This document shows, piece after piece, positions 48,018 to 57,177 of a stretch of 64,000 bases of DNA (positions within the stretch are counted from its first letter, which is position 1; each line of letters begins with the position of its first letter). The notes below the pieces were generated by a model. It was not told the origin of the DNA. It searched no databases and was given only the letters and a program-made list of their open reading frames with translations. This DNA is from Arthrobacter sp. APC 3897 (GTDB lineage Bacteria > Actinomycetota > Actinomycetes > Actinomycetales > Micrococcaceae): contig NZ_JASDDG010000018.1 of the NCBI RefSeq assembly GCF_030407495.1, forward strand, positions 19,301 to 83,300. The letters run 5' to 3'. A program made the translations under genes and the position numbers.

Positions 48018-49561
48018 CGCTGGGGCGCACCTACGGGGTGGGACTTGTCGGGCTGGACGGCCGCATGGTGGAGGTTGAGGCAGACATTGGTCAAACGCTT
48101 CCGTCATTTGTCCTGCTGGGCCTGCCGGATGCGTCCCTCAATGAAGCCAAGGACCGGGTGAGGTCCGCGGCCAAGAACGCCGGCCTGCCGCTGAGCCGGC
48201 GCCGGATCACCGTCAATCTGATGCCGGCTGACGTCCACAAGCGCGGTTCCGGTTTTGACCTGGCCATTGTGATGGCAGCCCTTGCCGCGGCAGGCGACAT
48301 CAAAGGCAGCGGACGCCGCGTGTTTATCGCCGAACTTGCGCTGGACGGCAGGCTGCGGCCCGTGCGGGGAATCCTGCCGGCCGTCATAGCTGCCGTGGAC
48401 GCCGGCTATCCGGAGATCATCGTCGCCGAGCCCAACGCCGATGAAGCGGCCCTCGTTCCGGGAGCTGAAGTAAACGGCTTCACTTCGCTCGCCGAGGTTG
48501 CCGCCTTCCTCGGCGCAGATCCCGAGCGGCTGGTGTTTCCCCCTCAGATGCCGGCCCGGGCGGACAGTGCCTCCGGTGAACCTGCCGCAGCACACCGGCC
48601 ACAGCGGGACATGTCGGATATAGCCGGGCAGTCAGAAGCGCGGTTTGCAGTTGAAGTAGCCGCAGCTGGTGCCCATCATCTGCTGATGACGGGTCCGCCG
48701 GGAGCGGGCAAGACCATGCTGGCCGAGCGGCTTCCGGGCCTGCTGCCGGATCTCTCCGATGCCCACGCCATGGAAGTGACTGCCATCCATTCACTGGTCT
48801 CCGGCGGACGCACCTGCTCCCGGCTGGTGCGGCGCCCGCCCTTTGAGAGCCCGCACCACACTGCCTCATCGGCTGCCATTATCGGCGGCGGGTCGGGGAT
48901 TGCCCGCCCGGGGGCGGCATCCCGTGCCCACCGCGGGGTCCTGTTCCTGGATGAAGCACCGGAATATGAGCGGCGTGTCCTGGACGCACTGCGCCAACCG
49001 CTGGAAAGCGGGAAAGTCGAACTGCACCGGGCAGCGGGAACCGCAGCCTATCCGGCTCGATTCCAGTTGCTGCTGGCGGCGAACCCCTGCCCCTGCGGAC
49101 TGGCGTCCGGAAAGGGAATCGACTGTACCTGTACTCCGCAGCAGCGGCGCAGATATTTCGGCCGGCTCTCGGGGCCGCTGCTGGACCGGGTTGATCTGCG
49201 CCTTCAGGTACAGCGGGTCTCGCTGAGGGAACTGGCAGGCGACGGGCATGCCGAAGGCAGCGCAGCCATTGCCGGCCGTGTCGAAGCGGCCCGCAGGGTT
49301 CAGCAGGCGCGCCTGCAGAACTGGGGATATGAAACCAATGCCGAGGTGGCGGGAAACCTGCTGCGGGGTCCGCTGCGGCCGCCTCCGCGGGCTACAGCGT
49401 CCCTGGACCGAGCCATGGAACGGCAGACATTGACCGCAAGAGGTTATGACAGAGTGCTGCGGATCGCCTGGAGCGTTGCCGATCTGGCCGGCCACACAGT
49501 GCCCGACGCCGACGACGTCGGGCAGGCACTGGGGTTCCGGCAGCAAGGGGAGGCGGCATGA
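48014..49561 (+). CDS. comM: YifB/ComM-type AAA+ ATPase (Mg chelatase-like)
   Basis: 515 residues from the GTG at 48014 (TLGRTYGVGLVGLDGRMVEV). A Lon-like N-terminal domain is followed by a Mg-chelatase-type AAA+ module: GPPGAGKTMLAERLPGLLPDL (Walker A), FLDEAPEYERRVLDALRQPLE (Walker B; given in part) and the Cys-rich NPCPCGLASGKGIDCTC. In competent bacteria ComM is a branch-migration helicase that helps integrate transformed DNA. It is coupled to yraN and dprA. Confidence 0.94.
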   Translation: MTLGRTYGVGLVGLDGRMVEVEADIGQTLPSFVLLGLPDASLNEAKDRVRSAAKNAGLPLSRRRITVNLMPADVHKRGSGFDLAIVMAALAAAGDIKGSGRRVFIAELALDGRLRPVRGILPAVIAAVDAGYPEIIVAEPNADEAALVPGAEVNGFTSLAEVAAFLGADPERLVFPPQMPARADSASGEPAAAHRPQRDMSDIAGQSEARFAVEVAAAGAHHLLMTGPPGAGKTMLAERLPGLLPDLSDAHAMEVTAIHSLVSGGRTCSRLVRRPPFESPHHTASSAAIIGGGSGIARPGAASRAHRGVLFLDEAPEYERRVLDALRQPLESGKVELHRAAGTAAYPARFQLLLAANPCPCGLASGKGIDCTCTPQQRRRYFGRLSGPLLDRVDLRLQVQRVSLRELAGDGHAEGSAAIAGRVEAARRVQQARLQNWGYETNAEVAGNLLRGPLRPPPRATASLDRAMERQTLTARGYDRVLRIAWSVADLAGHTVPDADDVGQALGFRQQGEAA

Positions 49562-50766
49562 GCGGGGCGCGGATGGACCTTCTGCGGACAAGGGCTGCTC
49601 TGTCCCGGATGTTCGAACCTTCAGACAATGTTGGATTGGCGCTCGTAGAAGCAGCCGGTCCGCACGATGCCCTCCGCGTGGCTACCGGTGCCGTCCGGGC
49701 GGGTGGGCAGCTCACCCGAGAAGTGGGGGAAGTCCTGGCAGCCGCAGGCATCTCAGCGCCCGGGAACATCCTGTCGTCGGCCCTGGAACGGTGGAGCCCC
49801 CGAATCGCGGATCTTGCACCCGACCGCGACCTCGCCATGATGGGACGCGCAGGAGGTGAACTGCTCATTCCGGAGGACTCCCGCTGGCCGGAAGCACTGC
49901 GGGACCTGGAGCTCGGGATGCCGTTGTGCCTGTGGGCGCGCGGGGACCTGAGCAGGGGAGTTCCGGCGCTGCACCAGACCGCAGCGGTTGTCGGGTCACG
50001 CGACAGCACCGGATACGGAGCATCGGCTACCGGAGACATCGCTGCCGGCCTCGTCACGCGTGGATGGACCGTGGTCTCCGGAGGTGCCTACGGTATCGAT
50101 GCCCAGGCACACCGTGCCGCCCTGGCCGCTGGAAACCCTGCCCGCATCCCTACCATTGCCGTCATGGCCTGCGGAGTGGACCGCTACTACCCAGCCGGTA
50201 ATGAGGATCTGCTCCGCGAAGTTGTCCGCCGGGGCCTCCTGCTGTCGGAAGTTCCTCCCGGATCTTCACCTACCCGCTGGAGGTTCCTGCAGCGCAACCG
50301 GATCATCGCCGCGCTCAGTGCCGTGACCGTGGTTGTGGAAGCCCGGTGGCGTTCGGGTGCCCTGAACACGGCACACCATGCGGCGGCACTGGGACGCGAA
50401 GTAGGCGCAGTTCCCGGATCCGTGTATTCCGCCAACTCAGCGGGATGCCACCGCCTGCTGCGCGACGGCAGCGCAGTCTGCGTGACGGACGCTGCCGAGG
50501 TAGCTGAACTCGGCGGCCCAATCGACTCATCCGATGACACAGCATCCGGCGCTCGCGGGGAATCCCGGGCCGTCCACGACGGGCTGACGATCGAAGACAT
50601 GCTGCTCCTCGACGCACTGCCGCTGCGCAGCGGATCACCGGTGGAAAAGCTGGCCTCCGTAGCCGGGTTGTCGGTGCCCTCCGTCCGGGCAGGACTGGCA
50701 CGTCTGGAACTGGAAGACCTCGCCGCCCGGGACGGACCAGACAAATGGCGGCGAAGCCGGCGATAA
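49558..50766 (+). CDS. dprA: DNA-processing protein DprA
   Basis: 402 residues, ATG in an ATGA overlap with comM. DprA loads RecA onto incoming single-stranded DNA. The Rossmann-like core has AVVGSRDSTGYGASATGDIA, TVVSGGAYGIDAQAHRAAL, AVMACGVDRYYPAGN and EVPPGSSPTRWRFLQRNRII. The C-terminal winged-helix-like region (SVAGLSVPSVRAGLARLELE) is normal for the family. Together with comM it implies at least part of a transformation apparatus, although no DNA uptake genes are in this window. Confidence 0.94.
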   Translation: MSGARMDLLRTRAALSRMFEPSDNVGLALVEAAGPHDALRVATGAVRAGGQLTREVGEVLAAAGISAPGNILSSALERWSPRIADLAPDRDLAMMGRAGGELLIPEDSRWPEALRDLELGMPLCLWARGDLSRGVPALHQTAAVVGSRDSTGYGASATGDIAAGLVTRGWTVVSGGAYGIDAQAHRAALAAGNPARIPTIAVMACGVDRYYPAGNEDLLREVVRRGLLLSEVPPGSSPTRWRFLQRNRIIAALSAVTVVVEARWRSGALNTAHHAAALGREVGAVPGSVYSANSAGCHRLLRDGSAVCVTDAAEVAELGGPIDSSDDTASGARGESRAVHDGLTIEDMLLLDALPLRSGSPVEKLASVAGLSVPSVRAGLARLELEDLAARDGPDKWRRSRR

Positions 50767-50829
50767 ACCCTGCCCACGCCCCCTCGCAGACCCCCTGCAT
50801 TGTGAATTGATCTATCGAAAGGAACTGCC

Positions 50830-51351
50830 GTGCGAATCCACAAGAGTGTTGTCACGCCGCTGGGAATCCTCACCCTGGCCTCCGACGAGGGGGCCCTCAA
50901 AGCCGTTTTCGCCGGGGTGCCCGATCCCGCAGCCAATCACGGACTCGGGCGTATCGTGGAGGACGGATTCGAGGAAGTCGAACGCCAGCTCACCGAGTAC
51001 TTCTCCGGTCACCGCTGCTGCTTCGACGTGGATCTAGCCATCACGGGCACCGACTTCCAGCGTCTCGTCTGGGCGGAAGTGTCAGCCATTCCCTATGGGC
51101 AAACCTGCAGCTATAAGGAATTGGCGGTCCGGCTGGGAGATGCTGCCAAAGCCCGAAGCGTCGGTGCCGCCCTATCCCGCAATCCGCTGAACATCGTCAT
51201 CCCCACCCACCGGGTTGTGGGATCGCGCGGTTCCCTCACCGGCTATTCCTCCGGCATCGATTCAAAGAGGTTCCTTCTGGAGCACGAAAGCTCGGAAGCT
51301 ACCGCGGCATTGCGCATCCAGTGCGCCGAGGCGGCAGGTTTGCCTGCGTGA
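50830..51351 (+). CDS. Alkyltransferase-like protein (Ogt family) without the acceptor Cys
   Basis: 173 residues, GTG start. The family scaffold is complete: IPYGQTCSYKELA, VGAALSRNPLNIVIP and SLTGYSSGIDSKRFLLEHE. The methyl-acceptor motif, normally PCHRV, is PTHRV, with ACC (51205-51207) coding Thr126. Alkyltransferase-like (ATL) proteins that have Trp or Ala in this place bind O6-alkylguanine without removing the alkyl group and pass the lesion to nucleotide excision repair, so the same role is plausible here. A methyltransferase name would be misleading. Confidence 0.85.
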   Translation: MRIHKSVVTPLGILTLASDEGALKAVFAGVPDPAANHGLGRIVEDGFEEVERQLTEYFSGHRCCFDVDLAITGTDFQRLVWAEVSAIPYGQTCSYKELAVRLGDAAKARSVGAALSRNPLNIVIPTHRVVGSRGSLTGYSSGIDSKRFLLEHESSEATAALRIQCAEAAGLPA

Positions 51352-51522
51352 GGGGTCGGTGAAACCGGAGTGGCTGCATCAGGTCTGCGGTACGGCGGCC
51401 GAACATCCCGGGCGGGCGTCCGGAGGGCAATGCCCTTGCACTGGTCACCACGCGGGAAGCGGACCTGTCCCTCACCGGTGTGCCTGCTTGAGGACGGGCA
51501 CAGATGCGAGGACAGTGAAGGA

Positions 51523-52479
51523 GTGAATACAGAGGCGAGTGATGATTCCCGCGCTGAAACCCCTGCCTGGCCGGGTGAGTTCAGCCGGGCCCTGCGCCGG
51601 TTCAGCCGGTACCTGACCAGTGAACGCGGCCGCTCCGAGCACACTGTCCGGGCATATGAGGGTGACGTTTCCCAGCTGTTGAACTATGCGCTGGCCGGGG
51701 GAGTGCGGACTCTGGAAGGCCTCGACCTCGGCGTCCTGCGCGGTTGGCTGGGTGCGCTCAGTGCCGCCGGCCTGGCACGGTCAACCCTGGCGCGCCGGGC
51801 TGCCACGGCCCGCAGCTTTACCGGATGGGCCCTCCGCGAGGAACTCATCAGTGCGGACCCGGCGCTTCGGCTCCGTGCACCGAAGCGGGATAAGACACTG
51901 CCTGCGGTGCTGCGCGCCGGACAGGTCGGTGCCCTGTTTGACACACTCGCTGCAGACTGCGCCGAAGGAGACCCCGTCGCCGTTCGGAACCGCGCTCTGG
52001 TGGAGCTGCTTTATGCCACCGGGATCCGGGTGGGAGAGCTGACCGGAGTGGACATTGATGACCTGAACCCTGAGCGGCGCACATTGACAGTGATCGGCAA
52101 GGGAAACAAGGAACGGACCGTGCCGTACGGGCAGCCCGCGGCCGCTGCTCTGGATGACTGGCTCCGCCGCGGCAGGCCGGCACTGGCGACTGCTGACAGT
52201 GGTCCTGCCCTGTTCCTTGGCCAACGGGGCAGGCGGGTTGATCAGCGGCAGGTACGCTCGGTCGTCTCCGGACTTTTCGAAGCTCTGGGAGACACCGGAG
52301 CCACCGGACCGCACGCGTTGCGGCATTCAGCCGCAACTCATTTACTCGACGGCGGTGCGGATCTGAGGGCCGTGCAGGAAATCCTTGGCCATTCCTCACT
52401 GGCCACAACTCAGCTGTATACCCATGTGTCCGTGGACCGTTTGCGCGCGAGCTACCAGCAGGCTCATCCCAGGGCCTGA
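51523..52479 (+). CDS. xerC: Tyrosine recombinase XerC
   Basis: 318 residues from the GTG at 51523. No alternative in-frame canonical start lies downstream before the conserved region; an upstream start at 51370 has no support. XerC/XerD resolve chromosome dimers at dif. The SAM-like N-terminal domain ([20 protein letters not shown]) is followed by the catalytic domain with Arg in [14 protein letters not shown], Lys in [39 protein letters not shown]: the full R-K-H-R-H-Y set. AAGGA directly touches the GTG, an unusually short spacing. Confidence 0.92.
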   Translation: MNTEASDDSRAETPAWPGEFSRALRRFSRYLTSERGRSEHTVRAYEGDVSQLLNYALAGGVRTLEGLDLGVLRGWLGALSAAGLARSTLARRAATARSFTGWALREELISADPALRLRAPKRDKTLPAVLRAGQVGALFDTLAADCAEGDPVAVRNRALVELLYATGIRVGELTGVDIDDLNPERRTLTVIGKGNKERTVPYGQPAAAALDDWLRRGRPALATADSGPALFLGQRGRRVDQRQVRSVVSGLFEALGDTGATGPHALRHSAATHLLDGGADLRAVQEILGHSSLATTQLYTHVSVDRLRASYQQAHPRA

Positions 52480-52517
52480 TCGATAACCGAAGGCACCGAA
52501 AACAGGTGTACCGTTTA

Positions 52518-52547
52518 TTGGCACAAACGGATAACTTGCGGCACAAT
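52518..52547 (+). promoter_or_regulatory. Possible promoter of the DUF3145 gene
   Basis: TTGGCA (52518-52523) and CACAAT (52542-52547) with an 18-base spacer. The context GGCACAAT is the same as at the possible rpsP promoter. It would leave a leader of about 180 bases before the DUF3145 start. Confidence 0.4.
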
Positions 52548-52738
52548 AAGGCTAAGTTCGCATTGAACAAAGGCTCAGAGAAGCATGAAGTCTGAGAAAA
52601 TCACGAAGTCTCGTCGAATCGAAAGGCATCAGCAGAGCTAATTAGGCGCAGTTCGTACTGGGTCAGATAAGCAACATGAGGATTTCACCCGGGTTGAAGG
52701 TCGTTGGGGAAGACGTACCTACAGCTATGGAGGATGGA

Positions 52739-53242
52739 ATGTCTGTTGTGATGGCCCACGGCGTGTTATTCATACACTCCGCCCCGTCTGCGTTGTGCCC
52801 CCATATTGAGTGGGCCATCGGATCCGTCGTGGAAAAGCGAACGGATCTAAAATGGACCCCTCAGCCGGCTGCTTCCGGAATGCTTCGCACCGAATTTGAA
52901 TGGACCGGCAAGCAGGGCACCGGCTCTCTGCTTGCCTCCGCACTCCGCGGCTGGGCGCACCTGCGCTATGAAGTCACCGAAGACCAGAGCCCCGGCGCGG
53001 ACGGCAGCCGCTGGTGCCACACGCCGGAACTGGGCATCTTCCACGCCGCAACTGATGTCCACGGCAACATCATGGTTTCTGAAGATCGAATCCGGTACGC
53101 CTACGAGAACGGTGCCGGAGATCCTTCGGCGGTTTACCATGAGCTGTCCCTGGCTCTTGGCGAGGCATGGGATGACGAACTTGAACCGTTCCGGCATGCC
53201 GGCGACGGCGCCAATATCCGCTGGCTGCACCAGGTCGGATAA
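52739..53242 (+). CDS. DUF3145 family protein
   Basis: 167 residues from the ATG at 52739 (SVVMAHGVLFIHSAPSALCP), with GGAGGA 4 bases upstream; an upstream ATG at 52676 would add 21 residues not seen in relatives. DUF3145 is an actinobacterial protein of unknown function, regularly found near the fab genes. The conserved TEFEWTGKQGTGSLLASALR, GWAHLRYEVTED, WDDELEPFRHAGDGA and WLHQVG are present. A ~260-base non-coding leader region precedes it. Confidence 0.9.
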   Translation: MSVVMAHGVLFIHSAPSALCPHIEWAIGSVVEKRTDLKWTPQPAASGMLRTEFEWTGKQGTGSLLASALRGWAHLRYEVTEDQSPGADGSRWCHTPELGIFHAATDVHGNIMVSEDRIRYAYENGAGDPSAVYHELSLALGEAWDDELEPFRHAGDGANIRWLHQVG

Positions 53243-53310
53243 TATTCCGGATCACGCCTGAGCTGCCTGCCGGCTCCATAATGATCCACGCCAATCACTG
53301 CCGCTAACGA

Positions 53311-53353
53311 AAAAGGCCGCGCCGGACCCTTACGGGAATCCGCCGCGGCCTTT
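53311..53353. terminator. Bidirectional terminator between DUF3145 gene and fabF
   Basis: AAAGGCCGCG and CGCGGCCTTT (outer arms), with CCGGA/TCCGC inside, form a hairpin flanked by an A-run on the left and a T-run on the right, located between the two convergent genes. Confidence 0.8.
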
Positions 53354-53381
53354 GCCGTGGAGCGCAATGCTGCCGGGAAAC

Positions 53382-54617
53382 CTAGTAGCTTCGCAGGGCG
53401 ATAACCGCGTTATGCCCGCCGAAGCCAAACGAATTGCTGAGGACCACAATGTCGCCGCCGGGCAGGGTCCGGGCCGAGGTGACGACGTCGAGCGGGATTT
53501 CCGGATCCTGGTTCTCAAGGTTGATCGTGGCCGGGGCCTGGCGGTCAAACACTGCCATGGCGGTCATGACAGCCTCCACGGCCCCGGAGGCGCCCAGGAG
53601 GTGCCCCGTCTGTGACTTGGTGGCCGATACGGCGACATTGTCCACATGGGACCCCAGCGCGGCTTTCAGCGCCGTGTACTCGGGCTTGTCACCCACAGGG
53701 GTGGAGGTGGCGTGCGCATTGACGTGCACCACGTCCTCGGCCCGGGCACGCGCGTCGGAGAGTGCGGCTTTCAGGGCGCGGGTGGCACCCAGGCCTTCGG
53801 GGTCGGGAGCGGTGATGTGGTATGCGTCGGCGGTGACGGCGGTGCCGGCCAGTTCCGCATAGATCCGGGCGCCGCGGGCCAGAGCATGTTCCTCGGACTC
53901 CAGCACCAGTGCGCCTGCGCCCTCACCCATGACAAAGCCGTCACGGTCCTTGTCGTACGGGCGGGACGCGCGTTCCGGATCATCGTTGCGCTTGGACAGG
54001 GCCTGCATCGAAGCGAACGCGGCCATCGGCATCGGGTGGATGGCAGCTTCTGCGCCGCCGCAGACAACAACGTCGGCCTTGCCGGAGCGGATCAGCTCAA
54101 GTCCCTGATGCAGGGCCTCGGTGCCGGAGGCGCAGGCAGACACCGGGGTATGGGCGCCGGCGCGGGCACCCAGGTCCAGGCTGACGGCGGCGGCGGGACC
54201 GTTGGGCATCAGCATGGGAACGGTCATGGGCAGGACCCGGCGGGGGCCCTTTTCGCGGAGGGTGTCCCAGGCATCGAGCAGCGTCCACACACCGCCGATG
54301 CCCGTGGCAAAGGAGACCGCCAGGCGGTCGTGGTCTACGTCCTCAAGGCCGGAGTCAGCCCATGCTTCCCGGGCGGACACCACGGCAAACTGAGTGGACG
54401 GGTCCATGCGCTTGGCCTCAACGCGGGAGAGGACGTCAGTGGCCGGGGTGGAAACACGCGCGGCGAAGGTTACGGGAAGGCTGTACTGGGCTACCCAATC
54501 GTCCTCGAGGGTACGGGCGCCGGGGACACCTTTGAGGGCGTTCTTCCACATGGTGGGAACATCTCCGCCAATGGGCGTCGTGGCGCCCAGGCCGGTGATG
54601 ACTACTTTGCGGGCCAT
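53382..54617 (-). CDS. fabF: Beta-ketoacyl-ACP synthase II
   Basis: 411 residues. FabF elongates acyl-ACP with malonyl-ACP in fatty acid synthesis. The catalytic triad is intact: Cys in PVSACASGTEALHQG, His in VNAHATSTPVGDKPEY and His in SATKSQTGHLLGASGAVEA. It is the last gene of the fabD-fabH-acpP-fabF operon, 89 bases after acpP, and ends near a bidirectional terminator. Confidence 0.96.
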   Translation of the reverse strand: MARKVVITGLGATTPIGGDVPTMWKNALKGVPGARTLEDDWVAQYSLPVTFAARVSTPATDVLSRVEAKRMDPSTQFAVVSAREAWADSGLEDVDHDRLAVSFATGIGGVWTLLDAWDTLREKGPRRVLPMTVPMLMPNGPAAAVSLDLGARAGAHTPVSACASGTEALHQGLELIRSGKADVVVCGGAEAAIHPMPMAAFASMQALSKRNDDPERASRPYDKDRDGFVMGEGAGALVLESEEHALARGARIYAELAGTAVTADAYHITAPDPEGLGATRALKAALSDARARAEDVVHVNAHATSTPVGDKPEYTALKAALGSHVDNVAVSATKSQTGHLLGASGAVEAVMTAMAVFDRQAPATINLENQDPEIPLDVVTSARTLPGGDIVVLSNSFGFGGHNAVIALRSY

Positions 54618-54706
54618 GATTCACTCTCTCGAAAACGTTGGTGTAGCAACAGGTGCATGCGGTGACGCGGCGGCCGCCGCCGGGACAGGCAGCGGCCGCC
54701 GGCGGA

Positions 54707-54952
54707 TTACGCCTGGGCTTTGGAAATGAAGTCCACGGCGTCGCCGACGGTCTTCAGGTTCTTGACCTCTTCGTCCGGGATGCGCACGCCGAACTTCTCT
54801 TCGGCGTTGACGACAATGGTCATCATCGAGATGGAGTCGATGTCCAGGTCATCGGTGAAGGACTTGTCCAGTTCGACGGACTCGGGGGCCAGACCGGTTT
54901 CCTCGTTGACGATCTCGGCGAGGCCGGCCAGGATTTCTTCGTTGCTAGCCAT
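54707..54952 (-). CDS. acpP: Acyl carrier protein
   Basis: 81 residues from the ATG at 54952 (ASNEEILAGLAEIVNEETGL), AAGGAG 6 bases upstream; an upstream ATG would add ten residues. The phosphopantetheine attachment Ser is in DDLDIDSISMM (DSI rather than the more common DSL). The protein is acidic and helical, as expected. It carries the growing acyl chain for FabD, FabH and FabF, encoded alongside. Confidence 0.97.
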   Translation of the reverse strand: MASNEEILAGLAEIVNEETGLAPESVELDKSFTDDLDIDSISMMTIVVNAEEKFGVRIPDEEVKNLKTVGDAVDFISKAQA

Positions 54953-55039
54953 GGTGGCTCCTTTTTCTCGTGGTACCGGCATACACCGGCGTGGATTGGT
55001 CCAACCGCATAGCGGAGTGGTTTGTGGGGGGCGGACGGG

Positions 55040-56104
55040 TTACGGAAGAACGATAACCTGTGCGCCGAAGACCAGGCCTGCTCCGAAGCCGATCTGGAGG
55101 GACAGCTTGCCGCTGAGCTCAGGGTTTTCCTGCAGCAGCCGGTGTGTCGCCAGCGGGATTGAGGCCGCGGAGGTGTTGCCGGCGTCGGCGATGTCACGGG
55201 CAATGATCACGGACTCGGGAAGCTTCAGCTGCTTGGCCATTTCATCGATGATGCGCATGTTGGCCTGGTGCGGGACGAAAGCCCCGAGATCCTCGGCGGT
55301 AACGCCGGCGGCGTCGAGCGCGCGCTGGGCAACCTTGGCCATTTCCCAGACAGCCCAGCGGAACACGCTCTGGCCGTCCTGGCGCAGGGTTGGCCACAGC
55401 TTGGTGTCGCGCTCGGCCACATCGGCCACGCCAACGGTGCCGTCTGCCGCTTCGGCGGCGAGGGACAGTTCGCGGATGTCCAGCATGGAGTGCGTCATGC
55501 CGATGGTGCTGGACTTGCTCCCGTCCGAACCCCAGACAGACGGGCCGATGCCCGCGGAATCAGAGGGGCCGACGACGACGGCGCCTGCGCCGTCCCCGAG
55601 CAGGAAGGAGATGGTGCGCTCGGTGTTGTCGATGAAATCCGAGAGCTTCTCCACGCCGATGACCAGCACGTACTCTGCCGCGCCGGAACGCACCAAGGCG
55701 TCAGCCTGGGCCACGCCGTAGCAGTAGCCCGCGCAGGCGGCCGATACGTCATAGGCCGGTGCCGGAGCGGCGCCGAGCAGATGTGCGATTTCTGCTGCGG
55801 CGGACGGGGTGGCGAACGGGTGGGTCACAGTGGAAACGATGACTGCGCCCAGCTGCGAACCGTCGATGCCTGCGTCTGCCAGGGCGTCGCGGCCGGCGGC
55901 CTCCGCCATGTCAATGACGGAGGTTCCCTTGTCGGCACGGTGCCGGGTGATGATGCCGGTGCGCTGGCGGATCCACTCATCGGAGGAATCGATCCACTGG
56001 CAGACATCTTCGTTGCTCACGATGACGTCGGGGCGGAAAGCACCAATGCCGAGAACCCGGCTGAACTGGTGGACGGGGGACTGCTTCAGGGTGGGCGTGC
56101 TCAC
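55040..56104 (-). CDS. fabH: Beta-ketoacyl-ACP synthase III
   Basis: 354 residues. FabH starts fatty acid synthesis by condensing a short acyl-CoA with malonyl-ACP; in this group branched primers yield iso/anteiso acids. Catalytic Cys in YDVSAACAGYCYGVAQ, His in FVPHQANMRIIDEM and Asn in IADAGNTSAASIPLA are intact. It overlaps fabD by an ATGA. The paralogous OleA in this window has the same fold but acts in hydrocarbon synthesis. Confidence 0.96.
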   Translation of the reverse strand: MSTPTLKQSPVHQFSRVLGIGAFRPDVIVSNEDVCQWIDSSDEWIRQRTGIITRHRADKGTSVIDMAEAAGRDALADAGIDGSQLGAVIVSTVTHPFATPSAAAEIAHLLGAAPAPAYDVSAACAGYCYGVAQADALVRSGAAEYVLVIGVEKLSDFIDNTERTISFLLGDGAGAVVVGPSDSAGIGPSVWGSDGSKSSTIGMTHSMLDIRELSLAAEAADGTVGVADVAERDTKLWPTLRQDGQSVFRWAVWEMAKVAQRALDAAGVTAEDLGAFVPHQANMRIIDEMAKQLKLPESVIIARDIADAGNTSAASIPLATHRLLQENPELSGKLSLQIGFGAGLVFGAQVIVLP

Positions 56105-57069
56105 GCGTTACCTTCTCCGGTGGTGGTTGCTGCTGCTGCGGCGGCGGTGGCGGAATGCTCAGCGATGAACACCCGGGCGGCGTCGAGGTCTTCGGGGGAC
56201 TTCAGGGCCAGAGTGGGCAGGCCCTTGAGTCCGCGGCGGGCCAGGCCGGTAAGGGTTCCTGCCGGAGGCAGCTCCAGCATGCCGGTCACGCCCATGGCCG
56301 CCATGGACTCCATGCACAGGTCCCAGCGGACCGGGCGGGAAACCTGGCTGATCAGGCTGTCCAGGTTGGCTTCGCCGGACACCACTGCTGCGCCGTCGTA
56401 GTTGGACAGCAGGGTGGGCCGGGGGGCGGCCGGGCGCAGCTGCGGGCGGAGGTTCTCCAGCACGCTGACGGCCGGAGCCATGTGGGAGGTGTGGAAAGCG
56501 CCGGCAACCTTCAGTGGAATGACCCGGGACTTCGCCGGAGGCGCTGCGGCGAAAGCGGCCAGCTGCTCCAGGGTTCCCGCTGCCACGGTTTGTCCGCCGC
56601 CGTTCGCATTGGCTGCGGTGAGGCCGGCCGCTGCCAGGGCTGCTGCAACTTCCTCAGGGTCTCCGCCCAGCACGGCACTCATCCCGGTGGGTGTTTCTGC
56701 GGCCGCGCGGGCCATGGCGTTGGCCCGTTCGCGGACGAAGATCAGGGCGTCGGGTTCGGTCAGCGCGCCGGCGAGGGCCGAAGCCGTGATCTCGCCGACG
56801 GAGTGGCCGGCGACGACGGTGGAGGCGGTGAGTGCCTGCGGTTCCACGAGGAGACGCGCTGCCATCAGTCCGGCGGCAACGATCAGAGGCTGGGCCACCG
56901 CGGTGTCCTTGATGGTTTCCTCATCGGAGACGGTGCCGTGGGCGATCAGATCCAGGCCGGCGATGGCGCTGAGTGATTCGAGGTGTTCCCGAACTCCGGG
57001 CAGTTCAAGCCACGGGGAAAGGAAACCTGGCGTTTGGGACCCCTGGCCGGGGCAGACAATTGCGAGCAC
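56101..57069 (-). CDS. fabD: Malonyl-CoA:ACP transacylase
   Basis: 322 residues from the GTG at 57069 (LAIVCPGQGSQTPGFLSPWL), GGAAAG upstream. FabD loads malonyl groups onto ACP. The nucleophile Ser lies in VVAGHSVGEITASAL and the catalytic His in KVAGAFHTSHMAPAV. As first gene of the FAS II operon it is the likely point of FasR control; a palindrome at 57137-57153 sits 68 bases upstream. Confidence 0.95.
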   Translation of the reverse strand: MLAIVCPGQGSQTPGFLSPWLELPGVREHLESLSAIAGLDLIAHGTVSDEETIKDTAVAQPLIVAAGLMAARLLVEPQALTASTVVAGHSVGEITASALAGALTEPDALIFVRERANAMARAAAETPTGMSAVLGGDPEEVAAALAAAGLTAANANGGGQTVAAGTLEQLAAFAAAPPAKSRVIPLKVAGAFHTSHMAPAVSVLENLRPQLRPAAPRPTLLSNYDGAAVVSGEANLDSLISQVSRPVRWDLCMESMAAMGVTGMLELPPAGTLTGLARRGLKGLPTLALKSPEDLDAARVFIAEHSATAAAAAATTTGEGNA

Positions 57070-57136
57070 GTATCAAGCTTTCCAAAGAGAGGGACAGTTC
57101 CCGGGTGTTTGCTTAGACCAAGCTCCCGGTGCGGCA

Positions 57137-57153
57137 TTGTAGGAAGTCTACAA
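57137..57153. promoter_or_regulatory. Palindrome upstream of fabD, possible regulator site
   Basis: TTGTAG and CTACAA are perfect inverted arms around GAAGT in the 108-base gap between fasR and fabD. The location fits an operator for control of the fab operon by the neighbouring PucR-type regulator; the arm sequence itself is not known to me as a FasR site. Confidence 0.4.
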
Positions 57154-57177
57154 GGAGGCGGGGGTTCTGCAACCGGC

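Noticed and set aside
48014..49561. Magnesium chelatase for chlorophyll or cobalamin synthesis
   Set aside because: The Lon-like N-terminal domain and the yraN-dprA context identify the YifB/ComM family; no tetrapyrrole genes are nearby.
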